A stretch of 63,136 nt of DNA, taken from an uncultured Pelagibacteraceae bacterium (lineage in GTDB: Bacteria; Pseudomonadota; Alphaproteobacteria; Pelagibacterales; Pelagibacteraceae). The stretch lies in assembly GCA_902539745.1 (NCBI GenBank), contig CACBKA010000007.1, positions 1 to 63,136 of the forward strand, read 5' to 3'. The notes beneath the pieces were generated by a model, which was given only the letters and a program-made list of their open reading frames with translations, made no database searches and had not been told where the DNA came from. Of this stretch, positions 41,434-48,424 are shown in pieces (position 1 is the stretch's first letter; each line of letters begins with the position of its first letter). The translations under genes were made by a program, and so were the position numbers.

Positions 41434-42063
41434 ATGCAAGATGGTCCATTTATGCCAAAAGCTACGGCTGTTTGGCTTGTTCAAAATACAACATTAAGTT
41501 TTAAACAAATCGCTAACTTTTGCAGGTTACATGAATTAGAGGTGAAAGGAATAGCAGATGGAGATGTAGCAAAAGGTATAAAAGCCTATAACCCTATTTT
41601 AGCAGGACAACTAACTCGGGATGAGATTGATGTTTGTTCAAAAGACGATAAAAGAGATTTAAAAATTAATAAAAAGAATGAAGAAGTTGTAGTTTCAACG
41701 GAAAGAAAAAAAGTCAAATATACACCGCTTTCAAAAAGAAAAGATAGGCCCGACTCTATACTTTGGTTAGTCAAAAATTTTTCACAACTTACTGATGGTC
41801 AAATAGCAAAAATTGTTGGAAGCACAAAGGGAACGGTCTCATTAATAAGAAAAAGGACTTATTGGAATTTATCAAGCTTAACACCTAAAGATCCAGTAAT
41901 ACTTGGACTCTGTAGTCAAACAATTTTTGAAAAAGCCGTTGATAAAGCTAATAGAAGAGTGATGAGAGAGAAAAAGCTGAAAGAAAAAGAGGCGAAGGCT
42001 TTAGAAAAGGCTAAATTAGAAGAAAAAAAAGTTGAGGAAAATACAAATGAGCAAAATCAATAA
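41434..42063 (+). CDS. trcR: TrcR family cell-cycle regulator (DUF1013)
   Basis: Alphaproteobacteria-specific DNA-binding protein of the DUF1013 family, often named cell-cycle transcriptional regulator TrcR. The 209 residues start MQDGPFMPKATAVWLVQNTT. An N-terminal helix-turn-helix follows (LSFKQIANFCRLHELEVKGIADGD) and a second one lies near 115-140 (LTDGQIAKIVGSTKGTVSLIRKR). The C-terminal tail is Lys/Glu-rich coiled coil. The gene overlaps purE by 17 bases if purE starts at 42047. Targets in SAR11 are unknown. Confidence 0.87.
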   Translation: MQDGPFMPKATAVWLVQNTTLSFKQIANFCRLHELEVKGIADGDVAKGIKAYNPILAGQLTRDEIDVCSKDDKRDLKINKKNEEVVVSTERKKVKYTPLSKRKDRPDSILWLVKNFSQLTDGQIAKIVGSTKGTVSLIRKRTYWNLSSLTPKDPVILGLCSQTIFEKAVDKANRRVMREKKLKEKEAKALEKAKLEEKKVEENTNEQNQ

Positions 42064-42541
42064 TAATCCAACAGTCGGTATTATCATGGGTAGTAAATCT
42101 GATTGGAAAGGTGTTATGGAACACTGCAGTGAAATTTTCAAAGAATTTGGAATTAATCATGACGTTAGAGTCATCTCTGCTCACAGAACTCCAAAAAGAT
42201 TAGAAAGATTTATTTCTGAAGCTGAAAAAAAAAATTATGAGGTAATAATTGCGGCGGCTGGTGGAGCAGCACATTTAGCAGGAGTTACTGCCGCTTTAAC
42301 AACAATACCTGTGTTAGGTGTACCAATGCCAAGTGTAACAAATGGGGTGGATAGTCTTTACTCGACTGTGCAAATGCCTGCTGGTGTTCCTGTTGCAACT
42401 TTAGCTATTGGAAAAGCTGGAGCCAAAAACTCAGCATTATTCGCAATTGCTATTTTAAGTCGTAAATATCCTAAAATTAGTCAAAAACTAAAAAAATATA
42501 GATCTGAATTTGAAAGTAATATTCCGAAGAGACCATACTAA
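42047..42541 (+). CDS. purE: N5-carboxyaminoimidazole ribonucleotide mutase
   Basis: Converts N5-CAIR to CAIR in purine synthesis. Motifs are VGIIMGSKSDWKGVMEHC, RVISAHRTPKRL, IIAAAGGAAHLAGVTAAL and GVPVATLAIGKAGAKNSALFA. The ATG at 42047 is preferred because GAGGAAA at 42034-42040 lies at ribosome-binding distance; a TTG at 42032 would add five residues. This gives 164 residues, the usual length. purK, normally its partner, is not adjacent. Confidence 0.94.
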   Translation: MSKINNNPTVGIIMGSKSDWKGVMEHCSEIFKEFGINHDVRVISAHRTPKRLERFISEAEKKNYEVIIAAAGGAAHLAGVTAALTTIPVLGVPMPSVTNGVDSLYSTVQMPAGVPVATLAIGKAGAKNSALFAIAILSRKYPKISQKLKKYRSEFESNIPKRPY

Positions 42542-42596
42542 ATCCTGTGTAGACAATGACATTCCAACGTGTTAACTACTGCCCTAATTTATTAAT

Positions 42597-42601
42597 GGAG
42601 G
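42597..42601 (+). promoter_or_regulatory. Shine-Dalgarno of rpsU overlapping a six-codon ORF
   Basis: GGAGG lies four bases before the proposed ATT start of rpsU. Its first G belongs to an ATG (42595-42597) that opens a six-codon frame ending at TAG 42613-42615, inside rpsU codons 3-4 in another frame. The short ORF has no ribosome-binding site of its own. Confidence 0.6.
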
Positions 42602-42605
42602 ATTT

Positions 42606-42800
42606 ATTAAAATAGACGTTAAAGATAATAATGTAGAGCAAGCAATAAGAGTTCTTAAAAGAAGATTGCAAAAGGAAGGTTTCTTTAAAATTATAAAAAT
42701 GAAAAGTATTTACGAAAAACCTTCTGAGAAAAAAAAGAGAATTCGTCTCGAAAACATCAAAAGAGCAAAGAAATTTCAGCGTCTAAGAAATAGGTTATAA
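42606..42800 (+). CDS. rpsU: Ribosomal protein S21 with apparent AUU start codon
   Basis: Small-subunit protein S21 involved in initiation. The 64 residues read (M)KIDVKDNNVEQAIRVLKR, then RLQKEGFFKI, and end in the basic FQRLRNRL tail, a clear S21 match. In this frame there is a TAA at 42591-region upstream and no ATG, GTG or TTG before the first conserved residue. ATT at 42606 gives the usual (M)KIDV start and lies four bases after GGAGG (42597-42601). ATA at 42612 is an alternative. The gene was recognised from its translation despite lacking a standard start. It lies between purE and the cold-shock gene. Confidence 0.85.
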   Translation: MKIDVKDNNVEQAIRVLKRRLQKEGFFKIIKMKSIYEKPSEKKKRIRLENIKRAKKFQRLRNRL

Positions 42801-42821
42801 AAAAGCCTAGTAATTAAGAAT

Positions 42822-43025
42822 ATGCCCACAGGTAAAGTAAAATGGTTTGACTCTAAAAAGGGTTATGGATTTATTAAAGATAATGATAGTGAAAAAGATA
42901 TTTTCTTACATGTAACATCATTAGAAAAATCAAAATTAAGAGTTCTCAAAGAAAATCAAGAAATAGAGTTTGAAATAAAAGAGGAAAAAGGTAAATTACA
43001 AGCTGTCAACCTAAAGCGTTTGTAA
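42822..43025 (+). CDS. Cold-shock domain protein (CspA family)
   Basis: Single-strand nucleic-acid-binding OB-fold protein acting as an RNA chaperone. The 67 residues start MPTGKVKWFDSKKGYGFI with RNP1 (KGYGFI) and have RNP2 as DIFLHV, then EIEFEIKEEKGKLQAVNL. It follows rpsU by 21 bases and precedes the initiator tRNA by nine bases, so a shared transcript with S21 is likely. It is slightly less conserved than the CspA core (for example SLEKSKLRVLKE). Confidence 0.93.
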   Translation: MPTGKVKWFDSKKGYGFIKDNDSEKDIFLHVTSLEKSKLRVLKENQEIEFEIKEEKGKLQAVNLKRL

Positions 43026-43034
43026 AAATATTAT

Positions 43035-43111
<77 letters not shown>

Positions 43112-43145
43112 ATTATTCGACTTTAATTTTGGATTAATAATTAGA

Positions 43146-44114
43146 TTACTTTTTTTGAGATAATTCCTTATAAATATTATTAACCCTATGTACTTCTTTT
43201 GGAATATTAAAATATCCAACATAATTAATTTCTTCAGGGGTAACATCAAAGTGATAATGTCCAGCATCCTTAAAATGTTTATAAGAATGAAAATGAGTAT
43301 GCTCGCCCGACTCTCTAAGATTTAAATTCCCACCAGTAGGGTCTCCTGTCCAAAGAACTGAATAACATTGTAGCTCTGGTCCTACAGGCTCATAGAATTG
43401 TAAAAAATCTTTTATACATTTCATTTGATCTGGATCATAATAATCTATTTTAATATCATCATAATCTGGTTGAACGTGTGATTTTATTTTTCCATTAAGA
43501 ATTCTAATGACGCCTGCTAAAGCTACATGGCTGTTCCCCTTTACTGGGAGGTAGGTTTGTAACGAATTTCTCATTGCTTGAGATAAAGACCCTTGCTTAC
43601 CAGTTCTTTTTTTAATTTTTATTTGAATTACCTTTCCTTTTTTTCCATCTGAGTAATAAATATTTGATAAACCTCCATGCTTTTTTGCAGTGTATTTAGT
43701 AACTATACACTCTTTATTTTTTCCAACTCTAGCGATTACAGATTTTGACTCTGAGGTAATAAAATTTTCATTAATAACCAGCTCACCACAGTGTCCCTGT
43801 AAACAAGACATGGCTCCTGAGCCAGCACCCAAAGCATATGATTTTTCCGAACCAATTTTTTTTGCAATTTCCTCATAATCAAATTCTGTGCCAATAAATC
43901 TTATATCATGCATATAAGGTTCCCCGCCAACATCTATTATCTTTTCATTTCCTGAAATTCCTTCAGATGGACAACCCCAATCTTTTAAGTTTGGACAGTC
44001 AACAACTTCGATATTTACTTGTTCGTAATTCTCCTTGAGACCAGTTAATAAAGCTTTTCTCACATCTTCTAGAGAGGGTGTTGCAAATTTTCCACTTTCA
44101 AATTTAAGCTTCAT
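43146..44114 (-). CDS. DUF1907 family metalloprotein (C11orf54/PTD012-like)
   Basis: Homologue of human C11orf54, a zinc protein with reported ester-hydrolase activity; its biological role in bacteria is unknown. The ATG at 44114 gives 322 residues starting MKLKFESGKFATPSLEDV. A longer in-frame start (44165) would run into the divergent gene and adds a non-family hydrophobic leader. Visible are DVGGEPYMHDIRF, ALGAGSGAMSCLQGHCGELV and a histidine cluster HTHFHSYKHF...GHYHFD (about 272-289) fitting the zinc site. No signal peptide in the short form. Its placement at the edge of the catabolic island suggests a hydrolase for a related ester or lactone. Confidence 0.82.
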   Translation of the reverse strand: MKLKFESGKFATPSLEDVRKALLTGLKENYEQVNIEVVDCPNLKDWGCPSEGISGNEKIIDVGGEPYMHDIRFIGTEFDYEEIAKKIGSEKSYALGAGSGAMSCLQGHCGELVINENFITSESKSVIARVGKNKECIVTKYTAKKHGGLSNIYYSDGKKGKVIQIKIKKRTGKQGSLSQAMRNSLQTYLPVKGNSHVALAGVIRILNGKIKSHVQPDYDDIKIDYYDPDQMKCIKDFLQFYEPVGPELQCYSVLWTGDPTGGNLNLRESGEHTHFHSYKHFKDAGHYHFDVTPEEINYVGYFNIPKEVHRVNNIYKELSQKK

Positions 44115-44131
44115 GTGATTACTTATAGGGT

Positions 44132-44902
44132 ATGAGTACATTAGCAGAAAAATTAGCAGATGCATGGATAAAAAGAGATTTAATTCAACTTAAATCAGAT
44201 GAACTTCCAAAAAATAGAGAAGATTCTCACGCAATTCAAAAACAATTCCACGCTGTATTAAAGAAAAAAACAGTTGGTTGGAAAATTGGATTAGTATCAA
44301 AGAATTTACAAGAAGGTGCAAAAGTCGAAGGTCCTATGATTGGAAAAATTATTGATGAAACAGTTTTGATGAACCCATCGAAAATTGAATACAGTAAAGT
44401 ACCTGATTGTATTCTTGAATGTGAATTTTGTTTAAAATTTTTAGAGGATACAAAAATGATACCTGGTGCTGAAAACAAAACAGGAAACTACGAGGCTTAT
44501 ATAGCTTTAGAACTTGTATCTACAAGAGTTCATTCGGATTCTAAAAAAGGTTTAAATCCAGTTGGAATGATGAATTTAAATATTGCAGATAATGGTGGAG
44601 CTGGAGCAGTAATTGTTGGAGACAAAATACAAAATCTCGATAAAATTGACTTAGATTCTATTCAAGTTGAAATCAATTTAAATGGAAAAGTAACAGAACC
44701 TTTTTTTAAAGGAGAAAAACGAGCTGGTCCTCAACTAGCAATAAAATGTATAATTGATGAGTTTAAAGATGATCCTGTAACTTTTAAAAAGGGTGATTGG
44801 TTTATGACTGGTTCGGTTATACAGCCTTTTAAAGTGAATAAAGGAGATAAGCTAAAAGTTGACTTTAGATCATTAGGAAAAATAAATTTAGATTTTATTT
44901 AA
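44132..44902 (+). CDS. 2-keto-4-pentenoate hydratase / fumarylacetoacetase family enzyme (MhpD-like)
   Basis: Probable divalent-metal enzyme that hydrates or decarboxylates a 2-oxo acid. 256 residues. Features of the MhpD/DmpH family are VGWKIGLVSKN, EGPMIGKII, the metal-ligand block CILECEFCLKFLED, a second acid in EAYIALELVSTR, and NIADNGGAGAVIVG. It starts 17 bases from the divergent DUF1907 gene and its end overlaps the convergent Gfo/Idh/MocA gene by eight bases. In this island it could act late in degradation of a ring-derived or sugar-derived 2-keto acid. Confidence 0.83.
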   Translation: MSTLAEKLADAWIKRDLIQLKSDELPKNREDSHAIQKQFHAVLKKKTVGWKIGLVSKNLQEGAKVEGPMIGKIIDETVLMNPSKIEYSKVPDCILECEFCLKFLEDTKMIPGAENKTGNYEAYIALELVSTRVHSDSKKGLNPVGMMNLNIADNGGAGAVIVGDKIQNLDKIDLDSIQVEINLNGKVTEPFFKGEKRAGPQLAIKCIIDEFKDDPVTFKKGDWFMTGSVIQPFKVNKGDKLKVDFRSLGKINLDFI

Positions 44903-45935
44903 TTTTAACTTTTTTCCCTGTTTTTGAACTTTTAATTATTGCTGCAAATATTTTAAGTGATATCAAACCATCTTCTCCGGTAATTTTAGGTTTTGCTTTT
45001 TTATTCACAACATCACATAAATGATTAATCTGATTTGTAAGTGTATACCTGCTTTCTCTTGTACTTTCATCTTTATGTAATATTGGCTTCCACCAACTTC
45101 TCTCTTGTTTGTTGTACCACTCTTTATAATTTGGAAATTGTATCGAGCTTTTTGTACCACCAATGTAGTAAGCAGATTGATTGGTAATCGGATAAGCAGG
45201 ATTTTCGCCTGCTGTTAATTCATAACTCCAAGGTGATACTATTGTGTCAGAAACACTCAAAGTGCCTAATGCTCCTGATTTAAAAATAAAATTTACTACT
45301 GCTGTATCTTCAACATCATATTTTCTGATTTTATTTGAAGATGATGCTTGCACATATTCAATAGGTCCTAACAAATAACAAATTAAATCGATATCATGAA
45401 CGAGATTTATACCCAAAGGACCCCCGCCCTTTTTTACTCTCCATTTCTCTTTAAACCATTCTTTGTTTTTATATAACCAGCACATCACGTTGACTGATAC
45501 AATTTTTCCTAATTTACCTTTAGAAATTTTACTCTTAACTTTTGTTGAAATTGCATTGTGTCTTCTATGATAACCAATAAGCAAATGTGTTTTGTTTTTT
45601 CTTGAAGATGCAATTATTTTTTTCGCCTTTTGAATATTACTTGAGATCGGTTTTTCTAATAGGACAGGAATTTTTGCATTTAAAAAACTAATTGTGTGCT
45701 TTTCATGAAATTGATTTGGTGTTGCAACAATTACAGCATCAGGTTTGTTATTTTTAATTAATGCTGATGAGTTTTTGTAAAATGGAACTTTAAATTTTTT
45801 GGCGTGTAGTCTTGACCGTTCATTAATATCTACTATCGAATGTAAAACAGCCTTTTGAGAATTTTTAATCGCTTTTAGGTGTTGGCTACCCATTAATCCA
45901 ATGCCAACAACAGCTATTTTGGTTTTATTTTTCAT
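44895..45935 (-). CDS. Gfo/Idh/MocA family NAD(P)-dependent oxidoreductase
   Basis: Probable dehydrogenase of a sugar, inositol or other cyclic polyol. The 346 residues have an N-terminal Rossmann motif VVGIGLMGSQHLKAI (about 9-23) and the catalytic-lysine motif LLEKPISSN near residues 92-100. The substrate loop with GGPLGINLVHDIDLICYLLG places the His-Asp pair of the family around 178-181. It is the last gene of the leftward catabolic unit; its ATG overlaps the CitE-like stop by one base. Substrate unknown. Confidence 0.88.
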   Translation of the reverse strand: MKNKTKIAVVGIGLMGSQHLKAIKNSQKAVLHSIVDINERSRLHAKKFKVPFYKNSSALIKNNKPDAVIVATPNQFHEKHTISFLNAKIPVLLEKPISSNIQKAKKIIASSRKNKTHLLIGYHRRHNAISTKVKSKISKGKLGKIVSVNVMCWLYKNKEWFKEKWRVKKGGGPLGINLVHDIDLICYLLGPIEYVQASSSNKIRKYDVEDTAVVNFIFKSGALGTLSVSDTIVSPWSYELTAGENPAYPITNQSAYYIGGTKSSIQFPNYKEWYNKQERSWWKPILHKDESTRESRYTLTNQINHLCDVVNKKAKPKITGEDGLISLKIFAAIIKSSKTGKKVKIK

Positions 45936-46576
45936 TAAAATATTTTATTTGATATATCAACTTGTCCTGGGTGGATACAAGCTTTTCCAGCAAACCCGAC
46001 TCTCTTAGCTACATTACAAGACTTCTCAAAACCTTTTAAATCTTTAAAATTAAGATATGAAGTATCAATAGGGTCTTTTGAGTGTGAAACTATAAGTTTT
46101 CTATAATTGAGAATTTCATTTTCATCATCGGATACTTTAAGATTAATAGACTTAGCTAAATCATGTGATCCGAAAGAGATAACTTTTATCCTTTCTTTAA
46201 ACTCACAAATTTCCTTAAGGTTTTGAATTCCCTTTTCACTTTCTATAATTGGAATTATATCTGTTTTAAGCTTTTCATTTGATTTTAGAATTTTATCAAT
46301 ATTTAAAAGCTGTTCTCTACTTTCGGTAAAAGGGAGAAAAATACCAATAAATTCCTCTTCGACTACAAAATCTAAATCTTCAATATTATTAATCCTGATA
46401 TAAGTTTTTTTTTTATCTACTTTACAATTTCTAATAATTTTCCTGGCATTTTGTTTTTCGTTATCAGGAACTGTAGACTCTAAATCAATTACAACTAAAT
46501 CAGCATCTAAAGTATATGCTTTTTTTATTTTTTTTTCCTCATGACCAGGAACAAATAAAACTGATCTATATTTCAT
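45935..46576 (-). CDS. Short CitE-like (HpcH/HpaI superfamily) C-C lyase
   Basis: Member of the citrate-lyase-beta/malyl-CoA-lyase fold, expected to cleave or form a C-C bond in an acyl-CoA or oxo acid. The active-site set is present: RSVLFVPGHEEKK, Arg61 in YIRIN, Glu112 in IIESEKG and Asp139 in SFGSHDLA. IHPGQV lies near the end. At 213 residues it stops right after that strand and lacks the last about 60 residues of normal CitE (270-290). LPKTES of the family reads LPFTES, and DLED reads DLES. No sign of a frameshift continuation is evident, because the next gene overlaps the stop. Confidence 0.82.
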   Translation of the reverse strand: MKYRSVLFVPGHEEKKIKKAYTLDADLVVIDLESTVPDNEKQNARKIIRNCKVDKKKTYIRINNIEDLDFVVEEEFIGIFLPFTESREQLLNIDKILKSNEKLKTDIIPIIESEKGIQNLKEICEFKERIKVISFGSHDLAKSINLKVSDDENEILNYRKLIVSHSKDPIDTSYLNFKDLKGFEKSCNVAKRVGFAGKACIHPGQVDISNKIF

Positions 46577-47654
46577 ATTTACTTAACCTTTTATAGTCTA
46601 AGTCAATACCTAAGCCAGGACCTGAGGGTAATTTATATTTTCCATTCATGGCTTTTTTAAAATTTGGGTAAAACTCTTGATCAATATCAAGGTAAAATCT
46701 CTCTATATATGTTTCTTTTTTCATCAAGGATGCTAGTTGAAGAGTGGCAAGAAAACCTGGTCCAAAGTAAGCGGTATGAGGCATTACAGAAATATTATTT
46801 TTTTCTGCACGTTGTATAATTTTATACATCTCGTAAATACCACCAACTTTAATTACAGACGGCTGAATATATGTTACAGCTTTTTGCTTGATCATTGACT
46901 TAAACTCGAATTCTGTACATGCATTCTCTCCACATGCTATTGGTGTTCCAAGCTCTTTATTTAATTTAGCAAGAGTTTCATAATCTTCTGGTGGATATAT
47001 AGGTTCCTCTAACCAAGTAAGCTTCAAATTTTTTAAAAAATCTTTTTTGGCCATAGTTTCTTCATATGTCCATGGACAATTAGTATCTAACATTAAAGGA
47101 AGATTGCCTGTTGCCTTTCTTCCAGCTTCAATACAATTATTTTCTATTTCATGTAATTTAATTGCTTGATAGCCATCGTCTAATGATTGTTTACACTTTT
47201 GCTCTACAATTTTTGGATCTCCATATCTAAAAAGACTTGAGTAGGCTTTAAATAAATCTTTATTTTTTTTTCCTAATAATTCATGGATTGGCTTATTTTT
47301 TTCTTTTCCTAAAGCATCCCATAATGCAATTTCAACACCAGATATTGCAAACATTGTAATTCCGTATCTACCAAATAAGTGTAAAGACTTTTGAAGAGTT
47401 AAAAGAACCTCTGGAATATTGCTTATATCTTTTCCTATAAGTAAAGGAGCTACCATATCTTCAACAGCAATTTTTACTGCTTTCCAACTTGTATAACCAA
47501 AGGCTTCACCCCAACCAGTGATACCTTTATCTGTTTCAATTTTTACTAAATTAAATTCTAAACTTTTCCATTCTTTTCCATGAAAAATTACTTTTTTCCC
47601 ACCATGACTAAATGGCATACTCAAAGTGATTGCTTTGATTGATTTTACTTTCAT
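46566..47654 (-). CDS. Enolase-superfamily (mandelate racemase/muconate lactonizing) enzyme
   Basis: Mg-dependent enzyme abstracting a proton next to a carboxylate: racemase, dehydratase or cycloisomerase. 362 residues. The capping domain carries GWGEAFGY. Metal ligands are probably Asp190 (LMLDTNCPW), Glu216 (WLEEPIYP) and Glu243 (ACGENACT). The second-strand pair is Lys166-x-His168 (IKLHE) rather than the common KxK. His293 (MPHTAYFGPG) is kept, but its dyad partner, usually Asp in QPDV, is Ser266 in IQPSVIKVGG. The exact reaction is therefore not predictable. It overlaps the CitE-like gene by 11 bases. Confidence 0.86.
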   Translation of the reverse strand: MKVKSIKAITLSMPFSHGGKKVIFHGKEWKSLEFNLVKIETDKGITGWGEAFGYTSWKAVKIAVEDMVAPLLIGKDISNIPEVLLTLQKSLHLFGRYGITMFAISGVEIALWDALGKEKNKPIHELLGKKNKDLFKAYSSLFRYGDPKIVEQKCKQSLDDGYQAIKLHEIENNCIEAGRKATGNLPLMLDTNCPWTYEETMAKKDFLKNLKLTWLEEPIYPPEDYETLAKLNKELGTPIACGENACTEFEFKSMIKQKAVTYIQPSVIKVGGIYEMYKIIQRAEKNNISVMPHTAYFGPGFLATLQLASLMKKETYIERFYLDIDQEFYPNFKKAMNGKYKLPSGPGLGIDLDYKRLSKYEI

Positions 47655-48424
47655 TAACGAAATTTTTTAAAATTTGGTTTTCTTTTCTCTAAAAAAGCCT
47701 TAGCACCCTCTGACTGTTCTTCGGTTTTAAAATAGTCGGGAGCAACTTCATCAACCATACTTTTTTGAGTTATTTTTAAAATTTCATCAAATTGTTTTCG
47801 AAAACTAGCTTTTAAAATCTTCAAACATGTTGGAGCTCCTTTTAATATTTCATCCCCATACTTTTTAACTTCCTCATCTAATTTTTCTCTTTTTACAACA
47901 GAGTTGACCAATCCCCAATTCATCATCTCTTTTGCAGAATACCTTTTGCACGTCATCCACATTTCCCTTGCACGTTTATGACCTAAAATATTCGCAGAGT
48001 GAGCAACGATAGCACCTCCTGCTGGCGATCCAACTCTTGGCCCGTTCTGTCCAAATATAGAATTTTCACTTGCTATAGTTAGATCACAAAAGTAAGCCAT
48101 ATGATTTCCTCCTCCGATTGCATATCCATCTACTTTTGCAATAATTGGTTTACTACATTTTGTTAAGTGGATATGAAATTCATATTCATGATCTTGAAAT
48201 TCTTTTGAACTTTCCCAGTTCATATCTCCACCTGCACAAAAAGCTCTATCTCCAGCACCAGATAAAACAATTACACCAACATTTTGATCTTTTTCAGCAC
48301 TATCTAAAGCAGTTTTCAATTCTTGAAGAGTAACGGGTGTGAACGCGTTTAATACTTTTGGTCTATTTATAGTTACATGAGCATAATCACTTTTAACTTC
48401 ATATATTATATCTTTAAATTGCAT
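47654..48424 (-). CDS. Crotonase-family enzyme resembling MenB/BadI
   Basis: Enoyl-CoA hydratase superfamily enzyme of 256 residues, close in style to naphthoyl-CoA synthase MenB and ring-opening 2-ketocyclohexanecarboxyl-CoA hydrolase BadI. Shared marks are MQFKDIIYE, VLSGAGDRAFCAGGD with oxyanion Gly 65-66, GYAIGGGNHMAYFCDLTIAS, FGQNGPRVGS and the C-terminal AFLEKRKPNFKKF. The MenB/BadI segment SFDGGYG reads SPAGGAI (133-139), so the Asp and Tyr important in that subfamily are absent. Start overlaps the acyl-CoA synthetase end by 11 bases, consistent with acting on its product. Confidence 0.86.
   Translation of the reverse strand: MQFKDIIYEVKSDYAHVTINRPKVLNAFTPVTLQELKTALDSAEKDQNVGVIVLSGAGDRAFCAGGDMNWESSKEFQDHEYEFHIHLTKCSKPIIAKVDGYAIGGGNHMAYFCDLTIASENSIFGQNGPRVGSPAGGAIVAHSANILGHKRAREMWMTCKRYSAKEMMNWGLVNSVVKREKLDEEVKKYGDEILKGAPTCLKILKASFRKQFDEILKITQKSMVDEVAPDYFKTEEQSEGAKAFLEKRKPNFKKFR

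Noticed and set aside
42595-42615. rpsU expressed from ATG 42595 by programmed frameshifting
   Set aside because: The six-codon frame ends at TAG without a recognised slippery heptamer, and direct initiation at ATT 42606 is simpler.
44115-44165. Longer N-terminus of the DUF1907 protein
   Set aside because: The extra 17 residues would overlap the divergent MhpD-like gene and do not look like family sequence; the ATG at 44114 precedes the conserved start.
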